NCBI RefSeq assembly: GCF_009600315.1 | Contig: NZ_WIWC01000004.1 | Location: 62,001-126,000, forward strand | Direction of reading: 5' to 3' | Source of the DNA: Pseudomonas helleri | GTDB lineage: Bacteria; Pseudomonadota; Gammaproteobacteria; Pseudomonadales; Pseudomonadaceae | Length of the DNA: 64,000 nt | Shown: positions 1 through 9,375 of the stretch, one piece after another | Layout: each line of letters begins with the position of its first letter | Position numbering within the stretch: position 1 is the first letter of the stretch | Notes under the pieces: model-generated | Told to the model about the DNA's origin: nothing | Seen by the model: the letters and a program-made list of their open reading frames with translations, nothing else | Databases searched by the model: none | Translations under genes and position numbers: made by a program

Positions 1-208
1 CCGCGTTGATCAGGTCGGCATCTACCTCATCTTCGGTAGGAAACGGACCAATACCCAGCAAGCCATTTTCACTTTGTAGCCAGACATCCATGCCCTCGGG
101 TATGTAGTTGGCAACCAGCGTCGGCAAGCCAATACCCAAATTGACGTAAAAGCCGTCCTGCAATTCTTGGGCGGCGCGGTGCGCCATTTCTTCACGAGTC
201 CAGGCCAT
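1..208 (-). CDS. scoB: 3-oxoacid CoA-transferase subunit B (partial, 3' end outside window)
   Basis: Only the first 69 codons are in the window; the gene runs off the left edge. The start ATG lies two bases after the stop of the upstream subunit A gene, so the two are translationally linked. The N-terminus has the glycine-rich stretch [17 protein letters not shown] and then [10 protein letters not shown], which contains the conserved catalytic-glutamate motif SENG of class I CoA-transferase beta subunits. With subunit A it should form the heterodimer that moves CoA from succinyl-CoA to a 3-oxoacid. The substrate could also be a related oxoacid, such as dehydrocarnitine (DhcB-type); the sequence does not decide this. 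Confidence 0.88.
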   Translation of the reverse strand, partial: MAWTREEMAHRAAQELQDGFYVNLGIGLPTLVANYIPEGMDVWLQSENGLLGIGPFPTEDEVDADLINA

Positions 209-210
209 GA

Positions 211-909
211 TCAGGCGCTCCGCACAGTGCGTTGTTCGATGCGTTTTTCCGGGGTGGCATTAAGGATCAGCCGTTGGACATAGATGCCCGGTAAATGAAC
301 GTGATCCGGTTCGATTTCGCCGATTTCAACGATCTCTTCCACTTCAACCACACACACTTTGGCCGCCATGGCCGCTAGTGGGTTGAAGTTACGTGCGGTT
401 TTGTTGAACAGCAGATTGCCGGATTTGTCAGCCTTCCACGCTTTGACCAAAGCGACGTCGGCGCGTAGCGAGCGCTCCATGACGTACCACTCACCGTCAA
501 ATTCGCGGGTTTCCTTGCCTTCTGCCACCAATGTCCCGTAACCCGTCTTGGTGTAAAACGCAGGAATACCGGCTCCGCCAGCCCGAAGCTTTTCAGCCAG
601 GGTGCCTTGCGGGGTGAATTCAAGCTCCAGTTCGCCTGCCAAATACTGACGCTCGAACTCTTTGTTCTCACCGACGTAAGAGGAAATCATTTTGCGAATC
701 TGACGAGTCGTCAGCAGTTGACCCAATCCGAAACCATCGACGCCCGCGTTGTTGCTGATCACAGTCAGATCACGTTTACCAGTATCACGCAGGGCCGCAA
801 TCAAGGCTTCCGGGATACCACACAACCCGAACCCTCCAACAGCCAAGGTCATGCCGTCTTCGACAAGCCCCTGCAAAGCGGATTCAGCACTCGAGTAAAT
901 CTTGTTCAA
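211..909 (-). CDS. scoA: 3-oxoacid CoA-transferase subunit A (ScoA/DhcA type)
   Basis: The protein has 232 aa, the normal length for the alpha subunit of a class I CoA-transferase. The CoA-binding glycine-rich segment [13 protein letters not shown] is at about residues 25-37, followed by [12 protein letters not shown] and the conserved [16 protein letters not shown] near 112-127. It forms a two-gene unit with scoB, with a 2-base gap. The family is clear. The exact acceptor (acetoacetate or dehydrocarnitine) is not, because no thiolase, hydroxybutyrate dehydrogenase or carnitine gene is visible on this side. No dedicated regulator is adjacent; the TetR gene upstream belongs to the efflux operon. 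Confidence 0.9.
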   Translation of the reverse strand: MNKIYSSAESALQGLVEDGMTLAVGGFGLCGIPEALIAALRDTGKRDLTVISNNAGVDGFGLGQLLTTRQIRKMISSYVGENKEFERQYLAGELELEFTPQGTLAEKLRAGGAGIPAFYTKTGYGTLVAEGKETREFDGEWYVMERSLRADVALVKAWKADKSGNLLFNKTARNFNPLAAMAAKVCVVEVEEIVEIGEIEPDHVHLPGIYVQRLILNATPEKRIEQRTVRSA

Positions 910-1303
910 TTGTTATTCCTCGAATTTGCCACGACGCTCTCGGCATATCGCAGCCTGTTTGCTTAAGTTCAGGGTCGGCGTTTTCACCGCACACACTGGA
1001 ACTCTGGCAGCTCTGGCCCAAAGCCACAGCGTTACCCGAGTGTAGGGGATACGCACACCACAACTCTAGGGTCTGTTCCCGTTTCATTGCAGCGGCGCCG
1101 ACGCTCAAGCAAACGGTTGTCTGATGTAGGACTCTTCGCACCCTTAACCATGCGGTAACAATTGGCCTACAAAATACATAGCTGACTACCTTTAAACCCG
1201 CGACCTAGACGTATATAAAGACCGCTCGGAATCTGACTGCCTCAATTGGGAAATCTTCCTACCCTTATCCTTCGTTCCGACTAGACTCTGATCGAATTTG
1301 GCA
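910..1303. other. intergenic region between emhR and scoA
   Basis: About 390 bases without a convincing gene. It must hold the scoA promoter. No clear hairpin terminator was found for emhR. A 26-base stretch at 1067-1092 closely resembles one at 44544-44568 (see findings). A short minus-strand open frame overlaps scoA here but has no protein-like features. Confidence 0.5.
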
Positions 1304-1936
1304 TCAATTGCGTAGGCTCAGGCTCAAGCTGATCATTTCGATGCCAGCATCAACCCATACCTCGGCTTCCTTGTGCAGTTCAAAACTGTCGGGAACCAGC
1401 AGCCATTGACCGAGAATGCCGTCGATATAGGCATGCAAACAAATGGCCGCACGACGAGCGTCAAGGTTATTGGGGAGTTGATTGCGATGGATAGCATTGT
1501 TCAGTGTGAGCTCGATTCGACTATTACAGTCGACCATCGCCACTTGGCGTTGACGACGCAAATCGCACATTTCGTCAGTGAATTCACACTTATGAAACAA
1601 AATCTCATTGATGCGCCGGGTTTTAGGGTCAATGGCTATCTGGCGAAACAACTTCACCAGCAGCTTGCGCATGCACCCAAGTGGATCCAGCTCATCCTGG
1701 CTTTCACTGGCCTTGGCCAGTTCTTCCAACGGCTCATGCAAGCTGTCCAACATGGCTTGTACCAAATCGGCTTTGTTGCTGAAGTGCCAGTAAATGGCGC
1801 CGCGGGTAACGCCCGCCAACGCGGCAATATCAGCCAATGTTGTGCGTGCGACACCACGCTCATAAAAGGCCTGCTCAGCCGCTTCGAGAATCGCACTGCG
1901 CGTTTCCTGAGCTTCTTCTTTGGTACGACGCACCAT
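1304..1936 (-). CDS. emhR: TetR-family repressor of RND efflux operon (EmhR/TtgR/ArpR)
   Basis: This 210-aa TetR repressor is transcribed divergently from the efflux genes. The N-terminus [13 protein letters not shown] and the helix-turn-helix region [25 protein letters not shown] (about residues 28-52) match TtgR of P. putida almost residue for residue as I remember it. [10 protein letters not shown] and [18 protein letters not shown] in the ligand-binding part also match that family. TtgR binds antibiotics and flavonoids and releases the ttgABC promoter; the same role is inferred here. The start is the ATG before VRRTK, with AGGAGG upstream. The operator lies in the 265-base divergent region. 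Confidence 0.93.
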   Translation of the reverse strand: MVRRTKEEAQETRSAILEAAEQAFYERGVARTTLADIAALAGVTRGAIYWHFSNKADLVQAMLDSLHEPLEELAKASESQDELDPLGCMRKLLVKLFRQIAIDPKTRRINEILFHKCEFTDEMCDLRRQRQVAMVDCNSRIELTLNNAIHRNQLPNNLDARRAAICLHAYIDGILGQWLLVPDSFELHKEAEVWVDAGIEMISLSLSLRN

Positions 1937-2080
1937 GGCAATAAAAACCTCAATCAGGAGGATCCGGACGTTTTAATTCAAGCGTCCAAACCAACATCGG
2001 GTGGCGGTTGTTATGCCTTATCCCGGCCTACTTCAAGCGTTAAAAAGGATGTTGTAGCGCGCTGTGTAAAAGGGCCGCGC

Positions 2081-2114
2081 TATTTACAAACAGACATGAA
2101 TGTAAGTATATTCC
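2081..2114. promoter_or_regulatory. EmhR/TtgR operator overlapping the emhABC promoter
   Basis: The stretch TATTTACAAACA (2081-2092), ATGAATGTAAGTATATTCC (2096-2114) is nearly identical to the TtgR operator of P. putida as recalled. It has the two half-sites TTTACAAAC and GAATGTAAGT. It sits between emhR and emhA, about 90 bases before the emhA start, where repressor binding would cover the promoters in both directions. Confidence 0.8.
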
Positions 2115-2201
2115 TTAGCAAGCTACTTATCCACCCGGAACAGCTTTCTTTACCCTTCCACTATTCTTGTGCGCTTTCGCGTGCCTGACCCGAGGATTTT
2201 C

Positions 2202-3353
2202 ATGCAATTCAAGCCAGCTGTTACCGCTCTGGTTGCTGCCATCGCCCTAGCTTCGCTGATCAGCGGATGTAAAAAGGAAGAGGCAGCACCTGCCCCGCAA
2301 ATCCCTCAGGTCGGCGTCGTGACGCTGAAAACCCAGCCATTTACCCTGACTACTGATCTTCCAGGCCGTACAGCGTCTTATCGCTCGGCAGAAGTTCGCC
2401 CGCAGGTAAACGGGATCATTCTTAAGCGCTACTTCAAGGAAGGCAGTGACGTCAAAGAAGGCCAGCAGCTGTATCAAATCGATCCAGCCATCTACCAAAG
2501 CAGCGTGCTGAGCGCCAAGGCAACGCTACAATCGGCCAAATCGCTCGCAGATCGCTACAAGCAATTGGTCGCAGAGCAAGCGGTAAGCCGTCAGGAATAC
2601 GACAACGCCGAGTCGGCCCGCCTTGAAGCCGAAGCCGCACTCAATACCGCCATGGTGAACTTGCGTTACACCAAAGTGCTCGCACCGCTCACCGGTCGTA
2701 TTGGTCGTTCGCTGTTCACGGAAGGGGCTCTGGTCACCAGCGGTCAGGCCAACGCATTGGCCGTGATCACTCAACTGGACCCGATCTATGTTGACGTAAC
2801 CCAGTCCTCGGTCGAAATGCTCGAACTGCGCCGCGATCTGGCAGATGGCCGCTTGAAATCCGCCGGCGCCAACGCTGCCAAAGTTAAGCTGACCCTGCCC
2901 GACGGCAGCGAATACTCAGAAGAAGGCCGCCTGGAATTCTCTGAAGTGTCAGTGGACGAAACCACCGGTTCCGTCACTTTGCGTGCGGTATTCCCGAACC
3001 CGAAAGACATCCTGCTGCCAGGCATGTTTGTTCATGCGCAACTGGAAGCCGGTATCAACAGCGATGCCATTCTGGCCCCGCAAATCGGTGTAACTCACAA
3101 CTCCAAAGGCCAGCCGACAGCACTGATCGTTGGCCCGGACAACAAAGTTGAATTGCGCGTACTGCAAGCGACCCGTACCGCCGGCAGCGACTGGTTGGTG
3201 GAAGACGGCCTCAAAGCAGGTGATCGCCTGATCACTGACGGCCTGCAATACGTCAAGCCAGGTATTGAAGTGAAAATCATGGACAAGTCTCCAGGCGCAT
3301 CCCCGGCATCTGCCCCGGCCACAGAAAAAGCTGCGGGCACTAAAGGGGAATAA
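2202..3353 (+). CDS. emhA: RND efflux periplasmic adaptor (membrane fusion) lipoprotein EmhA/TtgA/MexA
   Basis: This is the periplasmic linker of the tripartite pump. The 383-aa product begins MQFKPAVTALVAAIALAS and has the lipobox LISGC, so it should be a lipoprotein of the inner membrane. The biotinyl-lipoyl half (SYRSAEVRPQVNGIILKRYF), an alpha-helical hairpin (about 95-165) and the beta-barrel region follow in the usual order, and the C-terminus is Ala/Pro/Lys-rich. A GTG 33 bases upstream is in frame, but the ATG at 2202 is preceded by CGAGGA and gives a proper signal peptide. The stop is 3 bases from emhB. The name depends on species (ttgA, mexA, acrA). Confidence 0.95.
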   Translation: MQFKPAVTALVAAIALASLISGCKKEEAAPAPQIPQVGVVTLKTQPFTLTTDLPGRTASYRSAEVRPQVNGIILKRYFKEGSDVKEGQQLYQIDPAIYQSSVLSAKATLQSAKSLADRYKQLVAEQAVSRQEYDNAESARLEAEAALNTAMVNLRYTKVLAPLTGRIGRSLFTEGALVTSGQANALAVITQLDPIYVDVTQSSVEMLELRRDLADGRLKSAGANAAKVKLTLPDGSEYSEEGRLEFSEVSVDETTGSVTLRAVFPNPKDILLPGMFVHAQLEAGINSDAILAPQIGVTHNSKGQPTALIVGPDNKVELRVLQATRTAGSDWLVEDGLKAGDRLITDGLQYVKPGIEVKIMDKSPGASPASAPATEKAAGTKGE

Positions 3354-3356
3354 ACC

Positions 3357-6300
3357 ATGTCGAATTTTTTCATCGACCGTCCAATTTTCGCGTGGGTAAT
3401 TGCCCTCGTGATGATGCTGGTCGGGGCCCTTTCGATCCTGAAGCTACCGATCAACCAGTACCCGAGCATTGCACCACCGGCCATCTCGATTTCCGTGACC
3501 TACCCGGGCGCTTCGGCGCAGACCGTGCAGGACACTGTGGTTCAGGTGATCGAGCAACAACTGAACGGTATCGATAATTTGCGTTATGTCTCGTCGGAAA
3601 GTAACTCCGACGGCAGCATGACCATCACCGCTACGTTCAACCAGGGCACTGATCCTGACACCGCTCAGGTTCAGGTGCAGAACAAGCTCAACCTGGCGAC
3701 CCCGCTGCTGCCACAAGAAGTTCAGCAGCAAGGTATCCGCGTGACCAAGGCAGTGAAAAACTTCCTGATGGTCGTCGGCGTGGTGTCCACTGATGGCACG
3801 ATGAACAAGGACGACCTGTCCAACTACATCGTTTCCAACATGCAGGACCCTATCTCCCGTACCGAAGGTGTGGGCGACTTCCAGGTGTTCGGCTCCCAGT
3901 ACGCGATGCGTATCTGGCTCGATCCGGCCAAGTTGAACAAGTTCAATCTGACGCCGGTCAATGTTAAATCGGCCATTTCAGCTCAGAACGTGCAGGTGTC
4001 TTCCGGGCAACTGGGTGGTCTGCCAGCGGTCAAAGGCCAGGAACTCAACGCCACGATTATCGGCAAGACGCGTTTGCAGACCGCCGAAGAGTTCAAGAAA
4101 ATTCTGCTCAAGGTCAACACCGACGGCTCCCAGGTTCGCCTGAGCGATGTCGCTGATGTGGCATTGGGTGGCGAAAACTACAGCGTTAGCGCCCAGTACA
4201 ACGGCAAGCCGTCCTCCGGCCTGGCAATCAAGCTGGCTACAAACGCCAACGCCCTGAACACCGCCAAGGCGGTACGCCAAACCATCGCGGATCTGCAACC
4301 CTTCTTCCCGCCTGGCATGGAAGTGGTTTACCCGTATGACACGACACCTGTGATCTCTGCCTCTATTGAAGGGGTTGTAGAAACACTGGTAGAAGCGGTT
4401 GTGCTGGTGTTCCTGGTGATGTTCCTGTTCCTGCAAAACTTCCGCGCCACGATCATCACCACGATGACGGTGCCGGTGGTATTGCTGGGTACGTTCGGCA
4501 TCCTCGCTGCAGCTGGTTTCAGCATCAACACCCTGACCATGTTCGGTTTGGTACTCGCCATCGGCTTGCTGGTGGATGATGCCATTGTGGTGGTCGAAAA
4601 CGTCGAGCGGGTGATGGCTGAAGAAGGCCTGTCGCCCAAAGAAGCCACCAAAAAATCCATGGGGCAGATTCAGGGCGCCCTGGTCGGTATCGCCTTGGTG
4701 CTATCGGCCGTATTGCTGCCGATGGCCTTCTTCGGCGGTTCTACCGGCGTAATCTACCGTCAGTTCTCCATCACTATCGTGTCAGCGATGGCGCTGTCGG
4801 TGATGGTCGCTTTGATCTTTACTCCGGCCTTGTGCGCCACAATTCTCAAGCCGATCGCCAAAGGTGATCACGGCGAGAACAAGCGCGGTTTCTTCGGCTG
4901 GTTCAACCGCACGTTCGACAGCGGTGTCAAACGCTACGAAAACAGCGTCAGCAGCATCCTGCGTCACAAAGCGCCGTACTTTCTGGCTTATGTGTTGATT
5001 GTCGTGGGCATGATCTTCTTGTTTACGCGCATTCCTACCTCCTTCCTGCCAGAAGAAGACCAAGGCGTGTTGTTTGCTCAAGTTCAGACACCGCCTGGAA
5101 CGACAGCTGAACGCACGCAGGACGTCATCGACAGGATGCGTGAATACCTGCTCAAAGATGAGTCTTCATCCGTATCTTCTGTCTTTACGGTAAACGGCTT
5201 CAACTTTGCAGGTCGTGGTCAAAGCTCTGGCCTGGCCTTCATCATGCTCAAGCCGTGGAGCGAACGTGGCCCTGAAGACAGCGTATTTGCGTTGGCAGCA
5301 CGGGCACAAAAGCACTTCTCCACGTTCCGCGATGCGATGGTGTTCGCCTTTGCTCCGCCAGCTGTAATGGAGCTGGGTAACGCCACCGGTTTTGACGTTT
5401 ACTTGCAAGACCGGGCTGGTATCGGTCACGAAAAACTGATGGAAGCGCGTAATCAGTTTCTCGGCATGGCCGCGCAGAGCAAAATCCTGTCCGGCGTACG
5501 TCCTAACGGTTTGAATGACGAACCTCAGTACAAACTGATCATCGACGATGAGGCCGCGCGCGCTCAGGGTGTCAGCCTGTCAGACATCAACGACACGCTG
5601 TCTATCGGGCTGGGTGCCAGTTACGTCAACGACTTTATCGACCGTGGTCGGGTGAAGAAGGTGTTCTTGCAAGGCGATGAGACCTCGCGCATGAACCCCG
5701 AAGACCTGAAAAAGTGGTACGTCACCAACGATCAGGGAACCATGGTGCCCTTCTCGGCCTTTGCCCGCGGCGAGTGGACCTACGGCGCACCGAAGCTGTC
5801 GCGTTACAACGGTGTAGAAGCCATGGAGATTCTGGGTGCCCCTGCACCGGGTTACAGCAGCGGCGAGGCAATGGCAGAAGTTGAAGCACTGGCCAAGAAG
5901 CTGCCAGCCGGTGTCGGTATTGCCTGGACGGGACTGTCCTACGAGGAACGTCTGTCCGGTTCGCAAGCACCTGCTCTGTACGCAATCTCCTTGCTGATGG
6001 TCTTCCTGTGCCTTGCTGCACTGTATGAAAGCTGGTCGATTCCGATTGCGGTGATGTTGGTCGTACCCCTGGGGATTATCGGTGCATTGCTGGCTACCAG
6101 CCTGCGCGGCTTGTCCAACGACGTGTACTTCCAGGTGGGGCTGTTAACCACCATCGGTCTGGCAGCGAAGAACGCCATTCTGATTGTCGAGTTCGCCAAA
6201 GAGCTGCATGAACAAGGCCGAACGTTGACTGAGGCGGCGATTGAAGCGTGCCGCATGCGTCTGCGTCCGATCATCATGACCTCGCTGGCCTTTATCCTCG

Positions 6301-6512
6301 GCGTAGTGCCTCTGGCTATTTCCAACGGCGCAGGTTCGGGCAGTCAGCATGCCATCGGTACTGGCGTGATTGGTGGTATGTTGAGCGCCACCGTCCTGGC
6401 CATCTTCTGGGTGCCTCTGTTCTTCGTAGCCGTGTCCGCCATCGGCAAGCGTGCCGAAGGTAAAAAGAAAGTGGACCTGACTAAAACTCCAAATAAAGAG
6501 GCTGGCCAATGA
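3357..6512 (+). CDS. emhB: RND multidrug efflux transporter EmhB/TtgB/MexB
   Basis: A 1051-aa proton-driven HAE1-family drug pump of the inner membrane, full length. It begins [20 protein letters not shown], the standard N-terminal first membrane segment. The proton-relay pair is visible in [16 protein letters not shown] (TM4, about residue 405). Two repeated halves each carry six membrane segments and a large periplasmic loop. The second-half signature [17 protein letters not shown] is near residue 935. It is encoded between emhA (3-base gap) and emhC (4-base ATGA overlap), so the three proteins are made together. It should export antibiotics, dyes and aromatic compounds. Confidence 0.97.
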   Translation: MSNFFIDRPIFAWVIALVMMLVGALSILKLPINQYPSIAPPAISISVTYPGASAQTVQDTVVQVIEQQLNGIDNLRYVSSESNSDGSMTITATFNQGTDPDTAQVQVQNKLNLATPLLPQEVQQQGIRVTKAVKNFLMVVGVVSTDGTMNKDDLSNYIVSNMQDPISRTEGVGDFQVFGSQYAMRIWLDPAKLNKFNLTPVNVKSAISAQNVQVSSGQLGGLPAVKGQELNATIIGKTRLQTAEEFKKILLKVNTDGSQVRLSDVADVALGGENYSVSAQYNGKPSSGLAIKLATNANALNTAKAVRQTIADLQPFFPPGMEVVYPYDTTPVISASIEGVVETLVEAVVLVFLVMFLFLQNFRATIITTMTVPVVLLGTFGILAAAGFSINTLTMFGLVLAIGLLVDDAIVVVENVERVMAEEGLSPKEATKKSMGQIQGALVGIALVLSAVLLPMAFFGGSTGVIYRQFSITIVSAMALSVMVALIFTPALCATILKPIAKGDHGENKRGFFGWFNRTFDSGVKRYENSVSSILRHKAPYFLAYVLIVVGMIFLFTRIPTSFLPEEDQGVLFAQVQTPPGTTAERTQDVIDRMREYLLKDESSSVSSVFTVNGFNFAGRGQSSGLAFIMLKPWSERGPEDSVFALAARAQKHFSTFRDAMVFAFAPPAVMELGNATGFDVYLQDRAGIGHEKLMEARNQFLGMAAQSKILSGVRPNGLNDEPQYKLIIDDEAARAQGVSLSDINDTLSIGLGASYVNDFIDRGRVKKVFLQGDETSRMNPEDLKKWYVTNDQGTMVPFSAFARGEWTYGAPKLSRYNGVEAMEILGAPAPGYSSGEAMAEVEALAKKLPAGVGIAWTGLSYEERLSGSQAPALYAISLLMVFLCLAALYESWSIPIAVMLVVPLGIIGALLATSLRGLSNDVYFQVGLLTTIGLAAKNAILIVEFAKELHEQGRTLTEAAIEACRMRLRPIIMTSLAFILGVVPLAISNGAGSGSQHAIGTGVIGGMLSATVLAIFWVPLFFVAVSAIGKRAEGKKKVDLTKTPNKEAGQ

Positions 6513-7960
6513 GCAAGTCGCTTCTCGCAGTAGCTATCGCCGCGTTTACGCTGGGCGGCTGCTCGTTGATCCCGGACTACCAGCGCCCTGAAGCGCCGGT
6601 AGCCGCGCAGTACCCAAAAGGTCCGGCTTACTCGCCAACCGAGGCGGCCAATCAGGCCGCCGCCGAACAAGGCTGGCGTCAGTTTTTCCATGACCCGGCC
6701 CTGCAACAGCTGATTCAAACAGCCTTGGTCAACAACCGTGACCTTCGGGTCGCGGCGTTGAACATCGACGCGTATGCCGCGCAATACCGCATCCAGCGCG
6801 CCGACCTGTTTCCGGCAGTCAATGCGGATGCCAGCGGCAGTCGTCAACGTACCCCGGCGCGCATGTCGCAAACCGGCGAGTCGGGCATTACCAGTCAATA
6901 CTCAGCGACCCTAGGGGTCAGTGCGTATGAGCTGGACTTGTTTGGCCGAGTACGCAGCCTCAGTGAGCAAGCGCTGCAGAACTACTTTGCAACCGAAGAA
7001 GCGCGACGCACCACCCAGATCAGTCTGGTGGCCAGTGTCGCCAATGCCTACTTGACCTGGCAGGCTGATAAAGAACTGCTCAAGCTCACTGAAGACACGC
7101 TGAAAAACTTCAACGAGAGCTACAAGCTCACGTTGCGCAGCAACGAAGTGGGTGTGGCCTCAGCGTTGGATGTGAGCCAACTGCGGACCTCTGTCGAAAA
7201 CGCCAAAGTGCAACTGGCGCGTTATACCCGTCAGGTCGCTCAGGATCAGAACAGCCTGGTGCTGTTGTTAGGTACATCGTTGCCGGACAACCTGTCGCCA
7301 GCCAAACCGCTGGCCGCTGACCTGTTGAATGAAGTTCCGGCAGGTTTGCCTTCGGACTTGCTGCAACGTCGTCCGGACATCCTTGAAGCCGAACACAAGC
7401 TGCTGGCCGCTAACGCCAACATTGGCGCCGCACGTGCCGCGTTCTTCCCTAGCATCAGCCTCACGGCCAATGCCGGGACCTTGAGCCCTGACTTGTCAGG
7501 GTTGTTCAAGGGCGGTTCGGGCACGTGGCTGTTCTCGCCGCAAATTACCCTGCCGATCTTTAACGCAGGGGCTTTGCGCGCCAGCCTCGACTACTCGAAA
7601 ATCCAGAAGGACATCACGGTTTCTCAGTATGAGAAAACGATCCAGACGGCGTTCCAGGAAGTCTCCGACGGTCTCGCTTCACGCGAAACGTACAAACAGC
7701 AGCTGGAGGCGCAGAACCAATTCGTCAATGCCAACCAGGATTACTACCGCTTGGCAGAGCGTCGGTATCGCATTGGTATCGACAGCAACCTGACCTTCCT
7801 TGATGCTCAGCGCTCGTTGTTCAGCGCGCAGCAATCATTGATCACCGACCGTCTGTCGCAGTTGACCAGTGAAGTCAATCTGTACAAGGCGCTGGGTGGT
7901 GGCTGGTACGAGCAGACTGGGCAAAACCGTCCGATTTCGGACGAGCCGCCCAAGGCTTGA
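6509..7960 (+). CDS. emhC: RND efflux outer-membrane channel EmhC/TtgC/OprM
   Basis: A 483-aa outer-membrane factor that completes the pump. The start is [18 protein letters not shown], a lipoprotein signal with lipobox LGGC. Two OEP repeats follow, with the typical [15 protein letters not shown] (about 145-160), [15 protein letters not shown] (about 284-298) and [18 protein letters not shown] near the C-terminus. The ATG overlaps the emhB stop by 4 bases. A strong hairpin terminator follows directly. Confidence 0.96.
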   Translation: MSKSLLAVAIAAFTLGGCSLIPDYQRPEAPVAAQYPKGPAYSPTEAANQAAAEQGWRQFFHDPALQQLIQTALVNNRDLRVAALNIDAYAAQYRIQRADLFPAVNADASGSRQRTPARMSQTGESGITSQYSATLGVSAYELDLFGRVRSLSEQALQNYFATEEARRTTQISLVASVANAYLTWQADKELLKLTEDTLKNFNESYKLTLRSNEVGVASALDVSQLRTSVENAKVQLARYTRQVAQDQNSLVLLLGTSLPDNLSPAKPLAADLLNEVPAGLPSDLLQRRPDILEAEHKLLAANANIGAARAAFFPSISLTANAGTLSPDLSGLFKGGSGTWLFSPQITLPIFNAGALRASLDYSKIQKDITVSQYEKTIQTAFQEVSDGLASRETYKQQLEAQNQFVNANQDYYRLAERRYRIGIDSNLTFLDAQRSLFSAQQSLITDRLSQLTSEVNLYKALGGGWYEQTGQNRPISDEPPKA

Positions 7961-7972
7961 TGCGTTTCGGTT

Positions 7973-8008
7973 AAACAACAAACCCGCCTTCTGGCGGGTT
8001 TGTTGTTT
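7973..8008 (+). terminator. intrinsic terminator of emhABC
   Basis: A 16-base perfect inverted repeat, AAACAACAAACCCGCC with its complement, and a 4-base loop (TTCT). It starts 12 bases after the emhC stop. The A-rich/T-rich arm ends make it usable from either strand, so it may also act on pcaC read-through. Confidence 0.85.
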
Positions 8009-8026
8009 GAGAAAAACCTTAAATCC

Positions 8027-8152
8027 CGTAGCAGCTGACGAGTAATGCGAGGCTGCGTTCGACGATGGAATCGTCGCAAGGATTCAAGCCGAGAAACCGT
8101 TACGACTGCTGCGCAGCCGGACGTAGCCTCGTACTACTCGTCAACTGCTACG
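8027..8152. repeat. REP doublet (REPIN-like) between convergent emhC and pcaC
   Basis: The left arm CGTAGCAGCTGACGAG...GCGAGGCTGCGT (8027-8060) returns inverted at the right end as ACGTAGCCTCGT...CTCGTCAACTGCTACG (8121-8152). The same family occurs at 47164-47291 (doublet) and 49920-49951 (single). This is the organisation of Pseudomonas REP pairs, which are non-coding and usually lie between convergent or terminal genes. Confidence 0.85.
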
Positions 8153-8158
8153 CAGATA

Positions 8159-8551
8159 TTAGCCGCGCGACTCCACGCCTAGTTCATCCCATACCGACTC
8201 AGCCAGATGGAACGTCGCATTGGCCGCCGGAATGCCGCAGTAGATGGCACTCTGCATCAACACTTCCTTGATCTCGGCACGGGTCACGCCATTATTAGCC
8301 GCCGCCCGCAGGTGCAACTTCAACTCTTCGCTGCGATTCATGCCGATCAGCATCGCAATGGTAATCAGACTGCGGGTATGGCGCGGCAGGCCGGGGCGGG
8401 TCCAGATATCACCCCAGGCATGGCGGGTGATCATTTCCTGAAACTCACTGTTGAATTCGGTCAGGGCATTGAGGCTGCGATCCACATGAGCATCGCCCAG
8501 CACTTCGCGGCGCACGCTCATGCCTTCGTCGTAACGTTGTTTTTCGTCCAC
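8159..8551 (-). CDS. pcaC: 4-carboxymuconolactone decarboxylase
   Basis: Decarboxylates gamma-carboxymuconolactone to beta-ketoadipate enol-lactone. The 130-aa protein contains the CMD-family core FQEMITRHAWGDIWTRPGL, then HTRSLITIAMLIGMNR and EIKEVLMQSAIYCGIPAAN. The open frame extends further upstream, but family members begin (M/V)DEKQRYDEGM, and the GTG at 8549-8551 is preceded by AAGGAG, so GTG is taken as the start. It is the last gene of the pca operon, 10 bases after pcaD. Confidence 0.95.
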   Translation of the reverse strand: MDEKQRYDEGMSVRREVLGDAHVDRSLNALTEFNSEFQEMITRHAWGDIWTRPGLPRHTRSLITIAMLIGMNRSEELKLHLRAAANNGVTRAEIKEVLMQSAIYCGIPAANATFHLAESVWDELGVESRG

Positions 8552-8561
8552 AAAATGCTCC

Positions 8562-9362
8562 TTAATTCGCTTGCTCAGCGAGCAGAAAATCCAGCACTCG
8601 CTGACTGAAGGCATCACCGGCCTGTACGTTGGACAGGTGAGCGGCATGGAACTCGGCATACTGCGCGCCATGCACATGCTCTTGAATGAAATGGCTGCCC
8701 GCAGGCGGGGTGACAGCGTCTTCAGTGCCAGCGATCACCAAAGTGGGCACTGTGATTGCGCCCAACTGGTCACGAAAATCTGCATCGCGCACCGCCGCGC
8801 AATTGGCGGCATAACCCTGTGGCGAGGTGGCGGCCAACATATCGGTAATGCGCTTGGCTTGCTGCGGGTTGGCCTGCGCAAAGTCAGGGGTGAACCAGCG
8901 AGCAATTGACGCATCGCGCAGACCCGCCATTGCCGCAGCCCCTTCGCGCAGCACCATTTCAATACGCGGGTTCCACACGGCTGGCTCGCCGATCTTGGCG
9001 GCGGTATTGCACACCACTAACGTGTGCAGGCGTGAACCGGCATTGATGCCCAGCCATTGACCGATCAAGCCGCCCATCGACAAGCCGCAAAAATGAGCAC
9101 GCTCGATTTTCAGCGCGTCCAGCAAGGCCAGTACATCAGCGCCCAGCTGCCCAATGGTGTAAGGCCCTTCGGTGACCAGTGACTGGCCATGACCACGGGT
9201 GTCGTAGCGAAGAACCTGAAAGTGCTGAGTAAACGCAGGCATCTGCGCGTCCCACATGCCCAGATCCGTGCCCAGCGAGTTGGACAAGACCAGCACCGGC
9301 GCCCCCTGCGGGCCGTCCAGCTGGTAATTGAGTTCACCTTCAGCAAGTTGTACACGTCCCAC
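8562..9362 (-). CDS. pcaD: 3-oxoadipate enol-lactonase
   Basis: Hydrolyses beta-ketoadipate enol-lactone to beta-ketoadipate. It is a 266-aa alpha/beta hydrolase with nucleophile elbow GLSMGGLIGQ, oxyanion-region LSNSLGTDLGMWD, and a C-terminal AAHLSNVQ carrying the catalytic histidine. The start is a GTG (giving MGRVQLAEGELNYQ) with AGGAG just before it; the longer in-frame extension would run into pcaB and is rejected. It lies between pcaB and pcaC with gaps of about 10 bases. Confidence 0.95.
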   Translation of the reverse strand: MGRVQLAEGELNYQLDGPQGAPVLVLSNSLGTDLGMWDAQMPAFTQHFQVLRYDTRGHGQSLVTEGPYTIGQLGADVLALLDALKIERAHFCGLSMGGLIGQWLGINAGSRLHTLVVCNTAAKIGEPAVWNPRIEMVLREGAAAMAGLRDASIARWFTPDFAQANPQQAKRITDMLAATSPQGYAANCAAVRDADFRDQLGAITVPTLVIAGTEDAVTPPAGSHFIQEHVHGAQYAEFHAAHLSNVQAGDAFSQRVLDFLLAEQAN

Positions 9363-9375
9363 GCAGTGCTCCTTT

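Noticed and set aside
884..1141. 85-codon minus-strand frame between emhR and scoA
   Set aside because: Overlaps the scoA start and shows no conserved features; treated as non-coding.
8027..8152. Repeat doublets considered as CRISPR or small RNA
   Set aside because: Arms are inverted, not regularly spaced direct repeats, and the same units recur alone elsewhere; they fit REP elements.
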